NCBI GenBank assembly: GCA_016779265.1 | Contig: JADHNY010000028.1 | Span: forward strand, 1-39,541 | Source of the DNA: Pirellulales bacterium | GTDB taxonomy: Bacteria > Planctomycetota > Planctomycetia > Pirellulales > UBA1268 | Direction of reading: 5' to 3' | Length of the DNA: 39,541 nt | Shown: positions 9,152 to 17,902 of the stretch, one piece after another | How positions within the stretch are numbered: the stretch's first letter is position 1 | How the letters are laid out: the number at the start of each line of letters is the position of its first letter | The notes under the pieces: model-generated | What the model saw: only the letters and a program-made list of their open reading frames with translations | Told to the model about the DNA's origin: nothing | Database searches by the model: none | Position numbers and translations under genes: made by a program

Positions 9152-9765
9152 GACTGCTCCACTGGCGGTTCCGGCAACCTGCCCACGGCGGTGTCACGAG
9201 TGGCAGTGTCACGGGTGGCAGTGTGGCTCAGGATGTCGCCGTTGTCTGGATGGTCGGCGGGAACACTGTGGCCGGGATGCTGGCGGCAGTATTCATAGAT
9301 GGCCACCGCAGCGCTTGTGGCTGCATTGAGACTGTGGGGTAGACCGGCCATCGGGATCTCCATCACCCTGTCGAGCTTGGCCAGCACGTCCGGCTCGAGC
9401 CCGCTGCGTTCGTTTCCGACCACCAGTACCATTTTCGAGACCAGGGTGCTGGTCGTGAGCAGTTCGGAGCCGGTCGTCTGTTCGAGGCCCACCAGCTGGT
9501 AGCCCTCGCTGCGGAGTCTATCGAGCACTGGCGGCAGGCTGCGGTGGACCTCGAGTGTCACCGTCTCTGCTCCATCACGGGCGATCCGTTCGTGGAGCCG
9601 GGCGGCGCCGCAGGCGATCACACGCTGAATGCCAAAGCAGCCGCATGTTCGCACGATGTGCGAAAGGTTGATGTGGCTCCGCATCGCGGCGCAGGCGACG
9701 ATCAGTTCGCGAGGCTCGGTGAGCTGCAGTGGCGGACGATGACGGATGTGTTCGAAGCGGGGCAT
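9148..9765 (-). CDS. SpoU/TrmH-family RNA 2'-O-methyltransferase
   Basis: This 205-residue SPOUT methyltransferase would transfer a methyl group from S-adenosylmethionine to a ribose 2'-OH in tRNA or rRNA. The family motifs are in order: NLSHIVRTCGCFGI (motif 1, containing the Asn and Arg), LVVGNERSGL (motif 2) and IPMAGLPHSLNAATSAAVAIYEY (motif 3, which forms the knot). It lacks an N-terminal substrate-binding extension, so it is closest to the compact TrmH/TrmL-like members. The C-terminal tail contains a TATRD TATRD duplication encoded by a 15-bp tandem repeat. Its stop overlaps the start of the RNase HII-like gene, so the two are likely co-translated. Confidence 0.9.
   Translation of the reverse strand: MPRFEHIRHRPPLQLTEPRELIVACAAMRSHINLSHIVRTCGCFGIQRVIACGAARLHERIARDGAETVTLEVHRSLPPVLDRLRSEGYQLVGLEQTTGSELLTTSTLVSKMVLVVGNERSGLEPDVLAKLDRVMEIPMAGLPHSLNAATSAAVAIYEYCRQHPGHSVPADHPDNGDILSHTATRDTATRDTAVGRLPEPPVEQS
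9191..9220. repeat. 15-bp direct tandem repeat in the SpoU/TrmH 3' end
   Basis: Two copies of a 15-bp unit (9191-9205 and 9206-9220) differ at one base (GTGTCACGAGTGGCA and GTGTCACGGGTGGCA); a partial third copy (GTGT) follows. Because the period is a multiple of three, it adds a repeated TATRD to the protein tail without a frameshift. Confidence 0.85.
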
Positions 9766-9936
9766 GCCGTGGACTCGCTGTGGCGGGTCTGAGAAGTCTT
9801 ACTTGCTCGCTAAGGTGGCGTCTGCGCGTGGGCCGGTTCGGGCAGGCTTTGGTTGGGCTGGTGGTTGGGCGTTAGGCTAAGGGTGCATGACTGGAATCGT
9901 GCAGGGATGGATCGTGATGGCCGCGGGGAATACTCG

Positions 9937-10617
9937 ATGTCTGCTTGTTGTGTCCGCTGTGAGGACCGCTTGGTTGCCGATGGCGCGTTGTTTCTGAGGC
10001 TGCTGGTCGTGGTGGGGCTCGGCCTTGCCGTGGCAGGCTGCGGTGGGGAGGCCACGCCTCCTGAGGCCGAAGACGCCACCACCACACGTGCGTCTGAGCA
10101 GCCGTCGGCTGAGTCGGCAGACACCGCAGCTAAGGAGGATGCAGCCACGCCTGCAGCGGAGGTCACGCTCGACCTTGTCGACTATGACGGGCTGCTTGAG
10201 AAGATTGCTTCGGGCAAAGGACAGGTGGTGGTGCTCGACTGCTGGAGCACCTCCTGCCCACCGTGCATCAAGGAGTTTCCCGGGCTGCTTGAGCTGCAGA
10301 AGACCTTCGGTGAAGAGGTGCTCTGCATGTCGCTCTCGTTTGACTACGAGGGGATTGGCGACGTCGAGGAGGTGATGCCACGGGTGCGTGGGTTCTTGGA
10401 GAAGGTCGCTGCCACGATTCCCAACATGCTCTCCAAGGAAGAGTCAGACGTGATGCTCACGAAGCTCGATCTGGTGAGCGTGCCGGGCATCTTCATCTAC
10501 GGCAGCGACGGCGAGCTCGTGAAGCGGTTTGATGACGACATGGCGAGCACGGAGCTCGGCCGCCCGTTTACGTACGCCGACGTTGAGGCGGAAGTCCGCA
10601 CGCTGCTTGGAAAGTGA
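9937..10617 (+). CDS. Thioredoxin-like (TlpA/redoxin) lipoprotein
   Basis: The protein has a thioredoxin fold and is likely anchored to a membrane on the outer face of the cytoplasmic membrane. A signal segment ends in the lipobox LAVAGC (Cys35), followed by a Glu/Ala/Thr-rich linker to about residue 75. The active-site motif is CPPC (Cys107-Cys110, in WSTSCPPCIKEFPG), as in TlpA-type disulfide reductases. The frame is open back to a TTG at 9853 and an ATG at 9907; the ATG at 9937 gives the most compact signal peptide and has GGGGAA upstream. It is followed 43 bases later by the peptide-binding protein gene. The redox partner is unknown. Confidence 0.87.
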   Translation: MSACCVRCEDRLVADGALFLRLLVVVGLGLAVAGCGGEATPPEAEDATTTRASEQPSAESADTAAKEDAATPAAEVTLDLVDYDGLLEKIASGKGQVVVLDCWSTSCPPCIKEFPGLLELQKTFGEEVLCMSLSFDYEGIGDVEEVMPRVRGFLEKVAATIPNMLSKEESDVMLTKLDLVSVPGIFIYGSDGELVKRFDDDMASTELGRPFTYADVEAEVRTLLGK

Positions 10618-10660
10618 TCCCGCCTCCTCGGATCGATCAGTCACGTCGGATCGGCTTGTC

Positions 10661-12577
10661 ATGCCTGCACGTCTTCGAGAACTTGTCCCTTGGCTTCTGG
10701 CGGTGGCCCTGCTCGCCGCAGTCGGCAGGGCGTTCTGGCTGCCTGGGGAGCCCCCTGCGGACTTTACGTTCATTAACGGTACCGAGCCGAAAAGCCTCGA
10801 CCCGCAGCTGATCACGGGCCAGCCCGAAGGCCGGATTGCCGCGGCCCTTTTCGACAGGATTGTCCGCTGGCATCCCGACACGCTGGAGGTGATGCCGGCG
10901 CTGGCGGAGCGGTGGGAGGTGTCGGAGGATCAGAAGCAGTATGTCTTTCACCTTCGAGATGCAGTCTGGTCAGACGGAGAGCCGCTGGATGCTCCTGCGA
11001 TCGTGGCCGCCTGGCAACGCTTCCTCGATCCGGCCACCGCTGCGGAATACTCCTACCAGCTCTGGCCTGTTCGTGGCGCGCGGGCCTACGGGGTTGGGCT
11101 GGTTGCTGCCGGAGAGATGATCGAGGTTGAGCTTGATGAGCAGGACCCCCAGCGGCCGTTTGCGCGAGGACCGCTGGTGCGTGGTCAGGCGAGCTGGGTC
11201 GGTTCGATTGCAAACGATGGCAGCCGCCAGGCCAGCGATGCCGCAGCTCTGTTTGGTGGAAGCGACGACGAGGCGGTGCTTGTGGAGGTTGACGGGGTGC
11301 TCTATGCATCGCCGGAGCATCCGCTGGTGGCCGACGGAACCGCCACGGCTGCCCGAGCCGCTCTCCCAGACTTCGCCACACGTGTTGGCATCTCAGCCCG
11401 CGATCAGCGGACGCTCGTGGTGGAACTTGCCGAGCCCACGCCCTACTTTCTGCATGTCTGTGGCTTCTATCCACTGGCTCCTGTGCCGATCCACGTGATT
11501 GAGAAACATGGCTCCCCAAACTGGACCAAGAGCGAAAACATTGTCTGCAGTGGGCCCTACCGGCTGTATTCGCGTCGCCTGCGTGATCGGGTTCGGATGG
11601 TGCGGAATGAGACGAGCTACCGTGCCGATGAGGTCAGCCTCGAAGTGGTCGATGCCTTGGCGATCGACTCGGGTGCCACGGCACTGGCGATGTTTGAGAC
11701 AGCGGCAGTGGACTGGGCGACGAACCTTCCACCGTTTGCTGCCAAGCTGTTTATCGAACGTGACGACCCCACACTGCGACTGCAGTCCGAGCTCTCCATC
11801 GGCTTCTACCGGCTCAACACCACTCGGCCACCGCTGAATGATCCACGGGTTCGGCAGGCGCTCTCGCAGGCGCTCGATCGGTCCACGATCGTGAAGGCGG
11901 TGTATGGCCCTGGTCAGCCCCCCTCGCTGAGTTTTGTGCCGGAAGGAATGGAGACAGCGACGGGCTATGCGCCGGTGCAGACCGCGGCGGAAGACGCCGA
12001 GGAAGCCAGGAAGCTGCTGGCTGCAGCGGGCTATCCCGGCGGGGAAGGCTTTCCCAAGATCACGATCACGTTCAATGCCGATGAGGGCCATCAGATGATG
12101 GCCGAACTGATCCAGGCCCAGTGGAAGTCGCGACTGGGCATCGATGTGGAGCTGGCCTCGATGGAGTGGGGTGCCTTTCTCGATGCGCAGAGTCGGCTTG
12201 ATTACTGGGTGGCTCGGGCCGGCTGGACGGCCGACTACGTCGACCCCAACACCTTCCTCGACATGTTTGTCACCGATGGTGCCAACAATCAGACCGGCTT
12301 CTCATCACCCGACTACGACCGGCTGATCGCCGAGGCGAGCCGCACGCCCGCTGGCGACGCACGCGATGCGGTGTTTGCCGAGGCGGAGACGATCCTGATG
12401 GAGGAGCTGCCGGTGCTGCCGCTGTTCATGCGGGTCAGTAAGAATCTCGTGGCTCCCTGGGTGACCAGTTTTCCTGAGAACTCGCTCGACATCCATCCGA
12501 TTGAGGCGATACAGGTGGATGCCCAGAGGCAAAGTGAGGCCCGCCAGGCACGTCGACTGCGAGGAGCTGCGCCATGA
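10661..12577 (+). CDS. Peptide/solute ABC transporter substrate-binding protein (SBP family 5)
   Basis: At 639 residues this is a periplasmic binding protein of the OppA/DppA class. Typical family features are GTEPKSLDPQLITGQPEG near the N-terminus, LAERWEVSEDQKQYVFHLR, ENIVCSGPYRL, RQALSQALDRSTIV, and AGWTADYVDPNTFLDMF toward the end. The frame is open upstream to 10529, inside the preceding gene; the ATG at 10661 removes that overlap and yields a hydrophobic N-terminal segment (LVPWLLAVALLAAVGRAFWL). No lipobox Cys is visible, so it is either cleaved or anchored by that segment. A roughly 90-residue insertion interrupts the usual fold near residues 150-240. Its stop overlaps the first permease by 4 bases (ATGA). 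Confidence 0.93.
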   Translation: MPARLRELVPWLLAVALLAAVGRAFWLPGEPPADFTFINGTEPKSLDPQLITGQPEGRIAAALFDRIVRWHPDTLEVMPALAERWEVSEDQKQYVFHLRDAVWSDGEPLDAPAIVAAWQRFLDPATAAEYSYQLWPVRGARAYGVGLVAAGEMIEVELDEQDPQRPFARGPLVRGQASWVGSIANDGSRQASDAAALFGGSDDEAVLVEVDGVLYASPEHPLVADGTATAARAALPDFATRVGISARDQRTLVVELAEPTPYFLHVCGFYPLAPVPIHVIEKHGSPNWTKSENIVCSGPYRLYSRRLRDRVRMVRNETSYRADEVSLEVVDALAIDSGATALAMFETAAVDWATNLPPFAAKLFIERDDPTLRLQSELSIGFYRLNTTRPPLNDPRVRQALSQALDRSTIVKAVYGPGQPPSLSFVPEGMETATGYAPVQTAAEDAEEARKLLAAAGYPGGEGFPKITITFNADEGHQMMAELIQAQWKSRLGIDVELASMEWGAFLDAQSRLDYWVARAGWTADYVDPNTFLDMFVTDGANNQTGFSSPDYDRLIAEASRTPAGDARDAVFAEAETILMEELPVLPLFMRVSKNLVAPWVTSFPENSLDIHPIEAIQVDAQRQSEARQARRLRGAAP

Positions 12578-13494
12578 TTGCCTTCCTGGTGCGACGTGTG
12601 ACCTGGCTGGTGGCCACGCTGCTGGTGGTCTACACCGTCACCTTCTTTCTGATGCGGGCTGTGCCTGGTGGCCCCTTCTCGTCGGAACGGCAGCCGCCTC
12701 CCGAGATCCGCGAGGCGATCGCTCGCCGCTACAAGCTCGACCTGCCACTCTCACAGCAGTACGTCACCGAGCTGACACGGCTGCTCCGTGGTGACCTGGG
12801 TATGAGCTTTCGTTTGGCGGACTACTCGGTTGGTGAAGTGATTGCCGAGGGCTGGCAGGCGTCGGCCAGCCTGGGCACGGTGGCGATGGTGCTCGCGATT
12901 CTGGTGGGGGGAGCGGCGGGTGTGGTCTCGGCGGCACGTCCAGGCGGGCTCATCGATGGTGCCGTGCGGACCTTCACCATGGTGGGTATCTCGTTGCCGA
13001 GCTTTGCCCTAGCGGGTGTGGCGGTCTTGCTTGTCGTCTACGAATGGCGGCTGCTTCCGGCGGCTGGCTGGGGCACCCTGCCGCAGCTGATTCTGCCTGC
13101 GGGCTGCCTGGGTGCGGTGTATGCGGCTGAGATTGCCCGACTCGTGCGGTCGGGCGTGGTCGAAGCGATGCAGTCGGATTGGGTGCGGACAGCTCGGGCA
13201 AAAGGGGCGAGTCATCGTCGCATCGTGCTGCATCATGCGGTTCGCGGCGCGGTGGGCCCGGTGGTGAGTTTTCTCGGCCCGGCGATTGCAGGCATTCTCA
13301 CCGGCAGCGTGGTGGTGGAAAAGGTGTTTGCGATTCCAGGGATTGGCTACCACTTCATCGAGGCGGCCACGACCCGGGACTACACGCTGGCGATGGGCCT
13401 CGTCTTGCTCTACACGCTGCTGCTGGGTGTTGCTGGGATTCTCGTCGACCTGGTGCAGGCAGCCCTCGATCCCCGCATCAATCTGGAGAAGTGA
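12574..13494 (+). CDS. ABC transporter permease, OppB/DppB type
   Basis: This 306-residue inner-membrane permease would pair with the following permease to import peptides or related solutes. The N-terminal family signature VTWLVATLLVVYTVTFFL is present with about six membrane spans. The cytoplasmic EAA loop that contacts the ATPase reads WVRTARAKGASHRRIVLHH, and the closing motif VVEKVFAIPGIG is typical of OppB. Start and stop both overlap neighbours (ATGA at 12574, TGATG at 13492-13496), so the three Opp genes are translated as one unit. Confidence 0.95.
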   Translation: MIAFLVRRVTWLVATLLVVYTVTFFLMRAVPGGPFSSERQPPPEIREAIARRYKLDLPLSQQYVTELTRLLRGDLGMSFRLADYSVGEVIAEGWQASASLGTVAMVLAILVGGAAGVVSAARPGGLIDGAVRTFTMVGISLPSFALAGVAVLLVVYEWRLLPAAGWGTLPQLILPAGCLGAVYAAEIARLVRSGVVEAMQSDWVRTARAKGASHRRIVLHHAVRGAVGPVVSFLGPAIAGILTGSVVVEKVFAIPGIGYHFIEAATTRDYTLAMGLVLLYTLLLGVAGILVDLVQAALDPRINLEK

Positions 13495-14564
13495 TGGGGA
13501 CGAGCCCAGAACCAATGGCTGCGGTCAGCTCGTCGATGGAGGTGTTGCCGCGTCCTCGGCGGACGATGCCACTGAGTGGTCGGCTGGCAACCGGCGTGCT
13601 GGCGATCGTGGTGCTCGTGGCAGTGTTCGTGCCGCTGGCGCCCCTGCCGAGTCCACGCACCGTCGACACGGCACGCAGTCTTGAGCCACCACTGCAAGGA
13701 CGCCTGCTCGAAGAGCTGCCCGAACTGATGCCTCGCGAGGGAGAGGCCTCGGATGCCTGGATCGAGCGGGGCTTCGGCGATCTCGGGCTCGTGTCTCGGC
13801 TGATGGTGCAGGGGCGGGTCGCGCTGTTTGGCCGCTGGGCCTTCAGTGGCGTGCTCGGGAGAGATGAACTCGGCCGTGATCTCTGCGCTCGGATCTGTTG
13901 GGGCGCGCGTGTGTCGCTAGCGGTTGCGTTGGTGGCGGCGGTGGTGACACTGCTGGTGGGTGTGCCGTGGGGAGCGGTTGCCGGATGGGCAGGCGGCCGT
14001 GTGGATGACGCGATGATGCGGGCGGTCGATGTGCTCAACTCGATCCCGTTGGTGTTCCTGGTGGTGTTCTTGGTGACGGTGCTCGGTGAAGACTCCATCC
14101 GGCTGGCCCTCGATCGGCTGGGGATTGGCCGGCTGGCGATCTTCTTTTTGGTGGTGGCCGCGGTCAGCTGGCTGTCGATGGCACGTATCGTCCGCGGGCG
14201 GCTGTTGGAGCTGCGAGACGCGACCTACGTCGAGGCTGCACGCGCCAGCGGGGCGAGCCCAGCGCGGATTCTGCTGCGGCATGTGGTCCCCAATCTCGCC
14301 GGGACCGTGGTGGTGACCCTGTCTCTGACCGTGCCCCGGGTGATGCTCTTTGAGAGCTTTCTCTCGTTCTTGGGCCTCGGTGTGCAGCCACCCGATGTCT
14401 CCTGGGGACTCTTAGCCAACGCTGGCCTGAAGGCCCTGATTCCGATCGATCCAGCCTGGTGGCTGTTCGTCTTTCCTTCGGCTGCGTTGGCTGTCACTCT
14501 GCTCGCTCTGGGCTTCCTTGGTGATGCCCTTGAGACCCTGCTCGATCCACGACGGCATCGTTAG
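13494..14564 (+). CDS. ABC transporter permease, OppC/DppC type
   Basis: This is the second permease of the importer, 356 residues from the ATG at 13494. The frame is open further upstream to 13179, but that part lies inside the OppB gene. A first membrane span (LATGVLAIVVLVAVFVPLAPL) is followed by a periplasmic stretch of about 75 residues, longer than usual. The signature GRDELGRDLCARICWGARVSL and the EAA loop YVEAARASGASPARILLRH then appear, and the family motif ESFLSFLGLGVQPP is intact. No oppD/oppF ATPase genes follow; the next gene is a signal peptidase 76 bases downstream. Confidence 0.95.
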   Translation: MGTSPEPMAAVSSSMEVLPRPRRTMPLSGRLATGVLAIVVLVAVFVPLAPLPSPRTVDTARSLEPPLQGRLLEELPELMPREGEASDAWIERGFGDLGLVSRLMVQGRVALFGRWAFSGVLGRDELGRDLCARICWGARVSLAVALVAAVVTLLVGVPWGAVAGWAGGRVDDAMMRAVDVLNSIPLVFLVVFLVTVLGEDSIRLALDRLGIGRLAIFFLVVAAVSWLSMARIVRGRLLELRDATYVEAARASGASPARILLRHVVPNLAGTVVVTLSLTVPRVMLFESFLSFLGLGVQPPDVSWGLLANAGLKALIPIDPAWWLFVFPSAALAVTLLALGFLGDALETLLDPRRHR

Positions 14565-14640
14565 GCCAGCGGTTCTGGCATCATGAGACGGGTAGACTAC
14601 GGGGCCACACCTGCGTACCGATAACGAAGGATCACCACTG

Positions 14641-16479
14641 ATGAGCCTGCCAGGGAACACACTCACCGGGTCTGCAGCCGAGCAGACGGCGCCGGTGAAT
14701 CCGCCACGGGCCAGCGACACCGTCCGGAGTCCTCTTGCCTTTGGACGTGAGACGATCGAGTCGATCGTGGTGGCGTTTACGCTCGCACTGCTGTTTCGCA
14801 CGTTTGAAGCGGAAGCCTTTGTCATCCCGACCGGCTCGATGGCGACAACGCTGATGGGCCGTCACAAAGACCTCGAGTGTGAAGCCTGCGGCCACGGCTA
14901 TCAGGTGGGGGCGAGCCGTGAAGAGGACGACCAGTCGCAGGCCTGGCGGCAGGAGCTGGTCCGCGTTGAGCGAGCGGCCAATGAGCTGCGTGCAGCGATG
15001 GCGGACACCACACGCAGCGACACATCGCGGGCTGCTGCGCAGCGGAAGCTGGCCTCGATCGAGGCGCCACGGGGACCGCTCGATCAGCTGCGGACTCGGC
15101 TTGAGCAGAAGATGGTGTCGACTGCTCGCTGTCCCAGCTGTGGCTATGAGACAGACCTGCTGGTACGCGAAGGTGATCAGGTCACCTACGACTGGCAGTA
15201 TCCGTCCTACAACGGCGACCGCATCCTCGTCAGCAAGACTGCCTACGATCTCGCCGACCCTGAGCGGTTTGATGTGGTCGTGTTTAAGTATCCCGAGGAT
15301 GCCAAGGTCAACTACATCAAGCGGCTCGTCGGCCTACCGGGAGAGACGATCTCGATCATCGACGGCGACCTCTGGGTGAGTACCGCTGGATCACCTGAGG
15401 AGATTGTTCGCAAGTCGCCAGAGAAACTCCTGGCGATGCTGCAGGAAGTGCACGACAGCGAAAACGTCGCAGAGGAGTTGATCGCCGCCGGCTGGCCGCA
15501 GCGATGGAGCGATTGGGGCAAAGGCGGCGGTCCGGCGTGGGTGAGTGACGACGGTGGCCACAGCTATGCCGTCTCGTGTCCTGAAGGCCGGTCGGCGACG
15601 CTCCGCTATCGACACTTTCTTGCAGACAGTGCGGTGTGGGAAGCGGTGAAGGCGGGGAGTGATGTCGGTGACATGGCCGAGCCACGGCTGATCGATGACT
15701 TTGAGGCCTACAACTCGATCCGAACGCGATCCCACTGGGTGGGAGACCTAGCGATTGAGGTAGATCTTCAGACGGAGGCTGCCCAGGGGACGGTGGCGTT
15801 GGATCTTCAGGAGGGTGGGCTCACCTACCGCTGCAGCATCGATCTGATCAGCGGTGAGGCGACCCTGACTATTCCTCGACAGCCGGGCGACCCCACACCT
15901 CGGGAAGGCACTCCCCGTGGCCCCACGCCCGTCAAGGGTGCTGGACGCTGGACGCTGTTGTTTGCCAATGTGGACGACGAGCTTTCTTTGTTTGTCGATG
16001 GCCGTCGGATCTCCTTTGATCGTCTCTGCACGTTTGTGCGGCAGGAGGATCCTGTAGAGCCGATCGAGAAGCCGCGTCTACCAGGCGACCCCACGCCGAG
16101 CGACCTGGCTCCGATCGGGATCACAGCCACGGGAACCAATCTCAAGCTTCACCGTCTCCGGGTGTTGCGGGACCTGTTCTACATCGGGGCGTATGACTTG
16201 GGCCGCCGCCCGGGAGAGCTGCTGGAAGACTCTCGCATCGACTACGAACTGGGATCGGGCCAGTTCCTGATGCTTGGTGACAACTCTGCCGCGAGCAAAG
16301 ACAGCCGACTCTGGACTGAGGGGCATCATGTCGATCGCAGCCTGCTGATCGGCAAGGCGTTGGTGATTTTCTGGCCCCATCCATGGCCGATGTCCTGGAG
16401 CGTTCCCCTGCGTTTCTTGGGGTCTGAGTTGCGATTGCCTTTCTGGCCAAACTTCGGGAGGATGCGGCGCATCCGCTGA
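14641..16479 (+). CDS. lepB: Signal peptidase I (S26) with zinc-ribbon and extra periplasmic domain
   Basis: This enzyme cleaves signal peptides from exported proteins at the outer face of the cytoplasmic membrane. One membrane span lies near residues 39-54. The catalytic Ser66 is in IPTGSMATTL, the general-base Lys227 in VNYIKRLVGLPGE, and the C-terminal box is GDNSAASKDSR (547-557). At 612 residues it is far longer than the usual 250-350. Two insertions explain this. Between Ser and Lys is a helical stretch flanked by CEAC (Cys80, Cys83) and CPSC (Cys164, Cys167), a likely zinc ribbon. Between residues about 345 and 510 is a beta-rich region (GRWTLLFANVDDELSLFVDGRRISF) resembling a concanavalin/LamG-type fold. 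An upstream GAAGGATC is a plausible ribosome-binding site. Confidence 0.93.
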   Translation: MSLPGNTLTGSAAEQTAPVNPPRASDTVRSPLAFGRETIESIVVAFTLALLFRTFEAEAFVIPTGSMATTLMGRHKDLECEACGHGYQVGASREEDDQSQAWRQELVRVERAANELRAAMADTTRSDTSRAAAQRKLASIEAPRGPLDQLRTRLEQKMVSTARCPSCGYETDLLVREGDQVTYDWQYPSYNGDRILVSKTAYDLADPERFDVVVFKYPEDAKVNYIKRLVGLPGETISIIDGDLWVSTAGSPEEIVRKSPEKLLAMLQEVHDSENVAEELIAAGWPQRWSDWGKGGGPAWVSDDGGHSYAVSCPEGRSATLRYRHFLADSAVWEAVKAGSDVGDMAEPRLIDDFEAYNSIRTRSHWVGDLAIEVDLQTEAAQGTVALDLQEGGLTYRCSIDLISGEATLTIPRQPGDPTPREGTPRGPTPVKGAGRWTLLFANVDDELSLFVDGRRISFDRLCTFVRQEDPVEPIEKPRLPGDPTPSDLAPIGITATGTNLKLHRLRVLRDLFYIGAYDLGRRPGELLEDSRIDYELGSGQFLMLGDNSAASKDSRLWTEGHHVDRSLLIGKALVIFWPHPWPMSWSVPLRFLGSELRLPFWPNFGRMRRIR

Positions 16480-16518
16480 AAACCGTCAGCGGATCCGTGT
16501 CGCCAGGGATGGTGTCCG

Positions 16519-17283
16519 ATGTCGCTGTTGAGCGTGGAAGGCCTGGTCAAGATCTACGGCCGCCGCAAGGTGGTCGATGGGGTTGATTTCCATGTCGACG
16601 CGGGCGAGATCGTGGGTCTCCTCGGCCCCAACGGCGCTGGCAAGACCACCAGTTTCCGCATGACCTGCGGAATGGTGATTCCCGACTCCGGCCGGGTGTT
16701 GCTCGACGACAAAGAGATCACCGACTGGCCGATGTATCTGCGGGCACGCGACGGTGGCATGGGCTATCTTGCCCAAGAGCAGAGCGTTTTTCGCAAGCTC
16801 ACCGTTGAGCAGAACCTGCTCGCGATCATGGAGCTGATCGGGATGGATCGGCGGGAACGCCGTCGCCGCTGCGAAGAGCTGCTGGAGCAGTTCGATATCA
16901 CAAAGATCCGTCGCTCCCGAGCTCAAACCTGCTCCGGTGGTGAGAAACGTCGCCTCGAGATTGCTCGCTGCCTCGTCACCGAGCCTCGTATCATCCTGCT
17001 CGACGAGCCCTTCACCGGTATCGACCCGGTCACGATCCATTCGATTCAGAAGATCATCAAGGGCCTCCGCGAAGATGGCATCTCCATCCTGATCACCGAT
17101 CACCGCGAACGTGAAACGCTGGCGATTACCGATCGGAGCTACGTGATTCGAGCAGGCCAGGTGCTCTGCCATGGCACTGCCGATGAGGTGCTCAACAACC
17201 CCGATGCCAAGAAGTACTACTTCGGGGAGAGCCACGGAGCTCCGGGCACCGTTGCGACGCAGGAACCCACACTGACCGTGTGA
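16519..17283 (+). CDS. lptB: LPS-export ABC transporter ATP-binding protein LptB
   Basis: LptB is the ATPase that powers lipopolysaccharide extraction by LptFG from the inner membrane. The 254-residue protein has Walker A GPNGAGKTT (36-44), a Q-loop in LAQEQSVF, the signature SGGEKRRLEIAR, Walker B IILLDEPFTGIDP (158-169) and the H-loop in ITDHR. The YLAQEQSVFRKLTVEQNLLAIME stretch and SGGEKRR are characteristic of LptB and separate it from amino-acid (LivF/LivG) ATPases. It is not the missing Opp ATPase, which has a different C-terminus. lptF, lptG and lptA are not adjacent. The stop lies 4 bases before the repeat array begins. Confidence 0.95.
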   Translation: MSLLSVEGLVKIYGRRKVVDGVDFHVDAGEIVGLLGPNGAGKTTSFRMTCGMVIPDSGRVLLDDKEITDWPMYLRARDGGMGYLAQEQSVFRKLTVEQNLLAIMELIGMDRRERRRRCEELLEQFDITKIRRSRAQTCSGGEKRRLEIARCLVTEPRIILLDEPFTGIDPVTIHSIQKIIKGLREDGISILITDHRERETLAITDRSYVIRAGQVLCHGTADEVLNNPDAKKYYFGESHGAPGTVATQEPTLTV

Positions 17284-17286
17284 ACT

Positions 17287-17850
17287 GGCGTGGTCGCTCG
17301 GGGGAGCCCAATGCGTCTCCGCCGGACGTTCGCTGCGGCCCCTCCGTGGGCCTTCGCTCTCTTGAGGTTCTGCTCGCTCTCGCCCTCCAGGCTCCGCTCG
17401 CAGAACCACACCGTCGGAACCGCATCGGGCTCCCCCTCGCTGCGCTGAAAGGTGCGCAGCGCTGATGGTGGTGCACGGGCTGTGGTGACTGATGGCATGA
17501 CCTCGCCTGTGCTGCTGTTGATGAGGCGAAGGGGACGGCGGGTGCTCGAGGAGCGTTGCGAGTTTTTCGCCGCTTTGTTGAGGTGGCAGCGTTGTCTGGT
17601 CGTGTGGCGAAAAAGTCCAGCGACGAGACATCTGCCGCCCCGCAGCCGGCTTTGCACCTCTCTTCATGCCCTTCGGCCGCTGGGCGTGGTCGCTCGGGGG
17701 AGCCCAACGCGTCTCCGCCGGACGCTCGCTGCGGCCCCTCCATGGGCCTTCGCTCACTCGAGGTTCTGCTCGCTCTCGCCCTCCAGGCTCCGCTCACAGA
17801 ACCACACCGTCGGATCCGCATCGGGCTCCCCCTCGCTGCGCTGGATGGTG
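17287..17850. repeat. Repeat array, locus 1: one full ~395-bp unit plus a partial unit
   Basis: The non-coding stretch between lptB and the DUF1501 gene holds a unit starting GGCGTGGTCGCTC at 17287 and recurring at 17682, a period of 395 bp; the second copy breaks off after 17850. Part A (about 165 bp) has a perfect 10-bp inverted repeat, GGGGGAGCCC (17300-17309) and GGGCTCCCCC (17427-17436), repeated at 17696-17705/17823-17832. Part B has a near-perfect inverted repeat at 17560-17573/17604-17617 around a 30-base loop. The same unit occurs at 38897-39541. Open frames exist on both strands but lack start sites and conserve base pairing more than codons. Confidence 0.85.
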
Positions 17851-17902
17851 TGCTCACCCTCGCTGTACTGAGAGGGTTCGAGAGCTGAGAAGGCCTCTGT
17901 GG
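17851..17902. other. Spacer after repeat locus 1
   Basis: This short stretch follows the break in the second repeat copy and precedes the stop of the DUF1501 gene. It contains no gene, terminator hairpin or other element that I can support. Confidence 0.5.

Noticed and set aside
16519-17283. LptB read as the missing ATPase of the peptide importer
   Set aside because: The Q-loop, signature and overall length fit LptB, and OppD/OppF carry a C-terminal extension that is absent here.
17192-17857. Open frames of 139-221 residues across the repeat arrays on both strands
   Set aside because: They start with no ribosome-binding site, overlap one another in several frames and coincide with a sequence that repeats at 38897-39541. 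GC-rich DNA has few stop codons, so open frames are expected.
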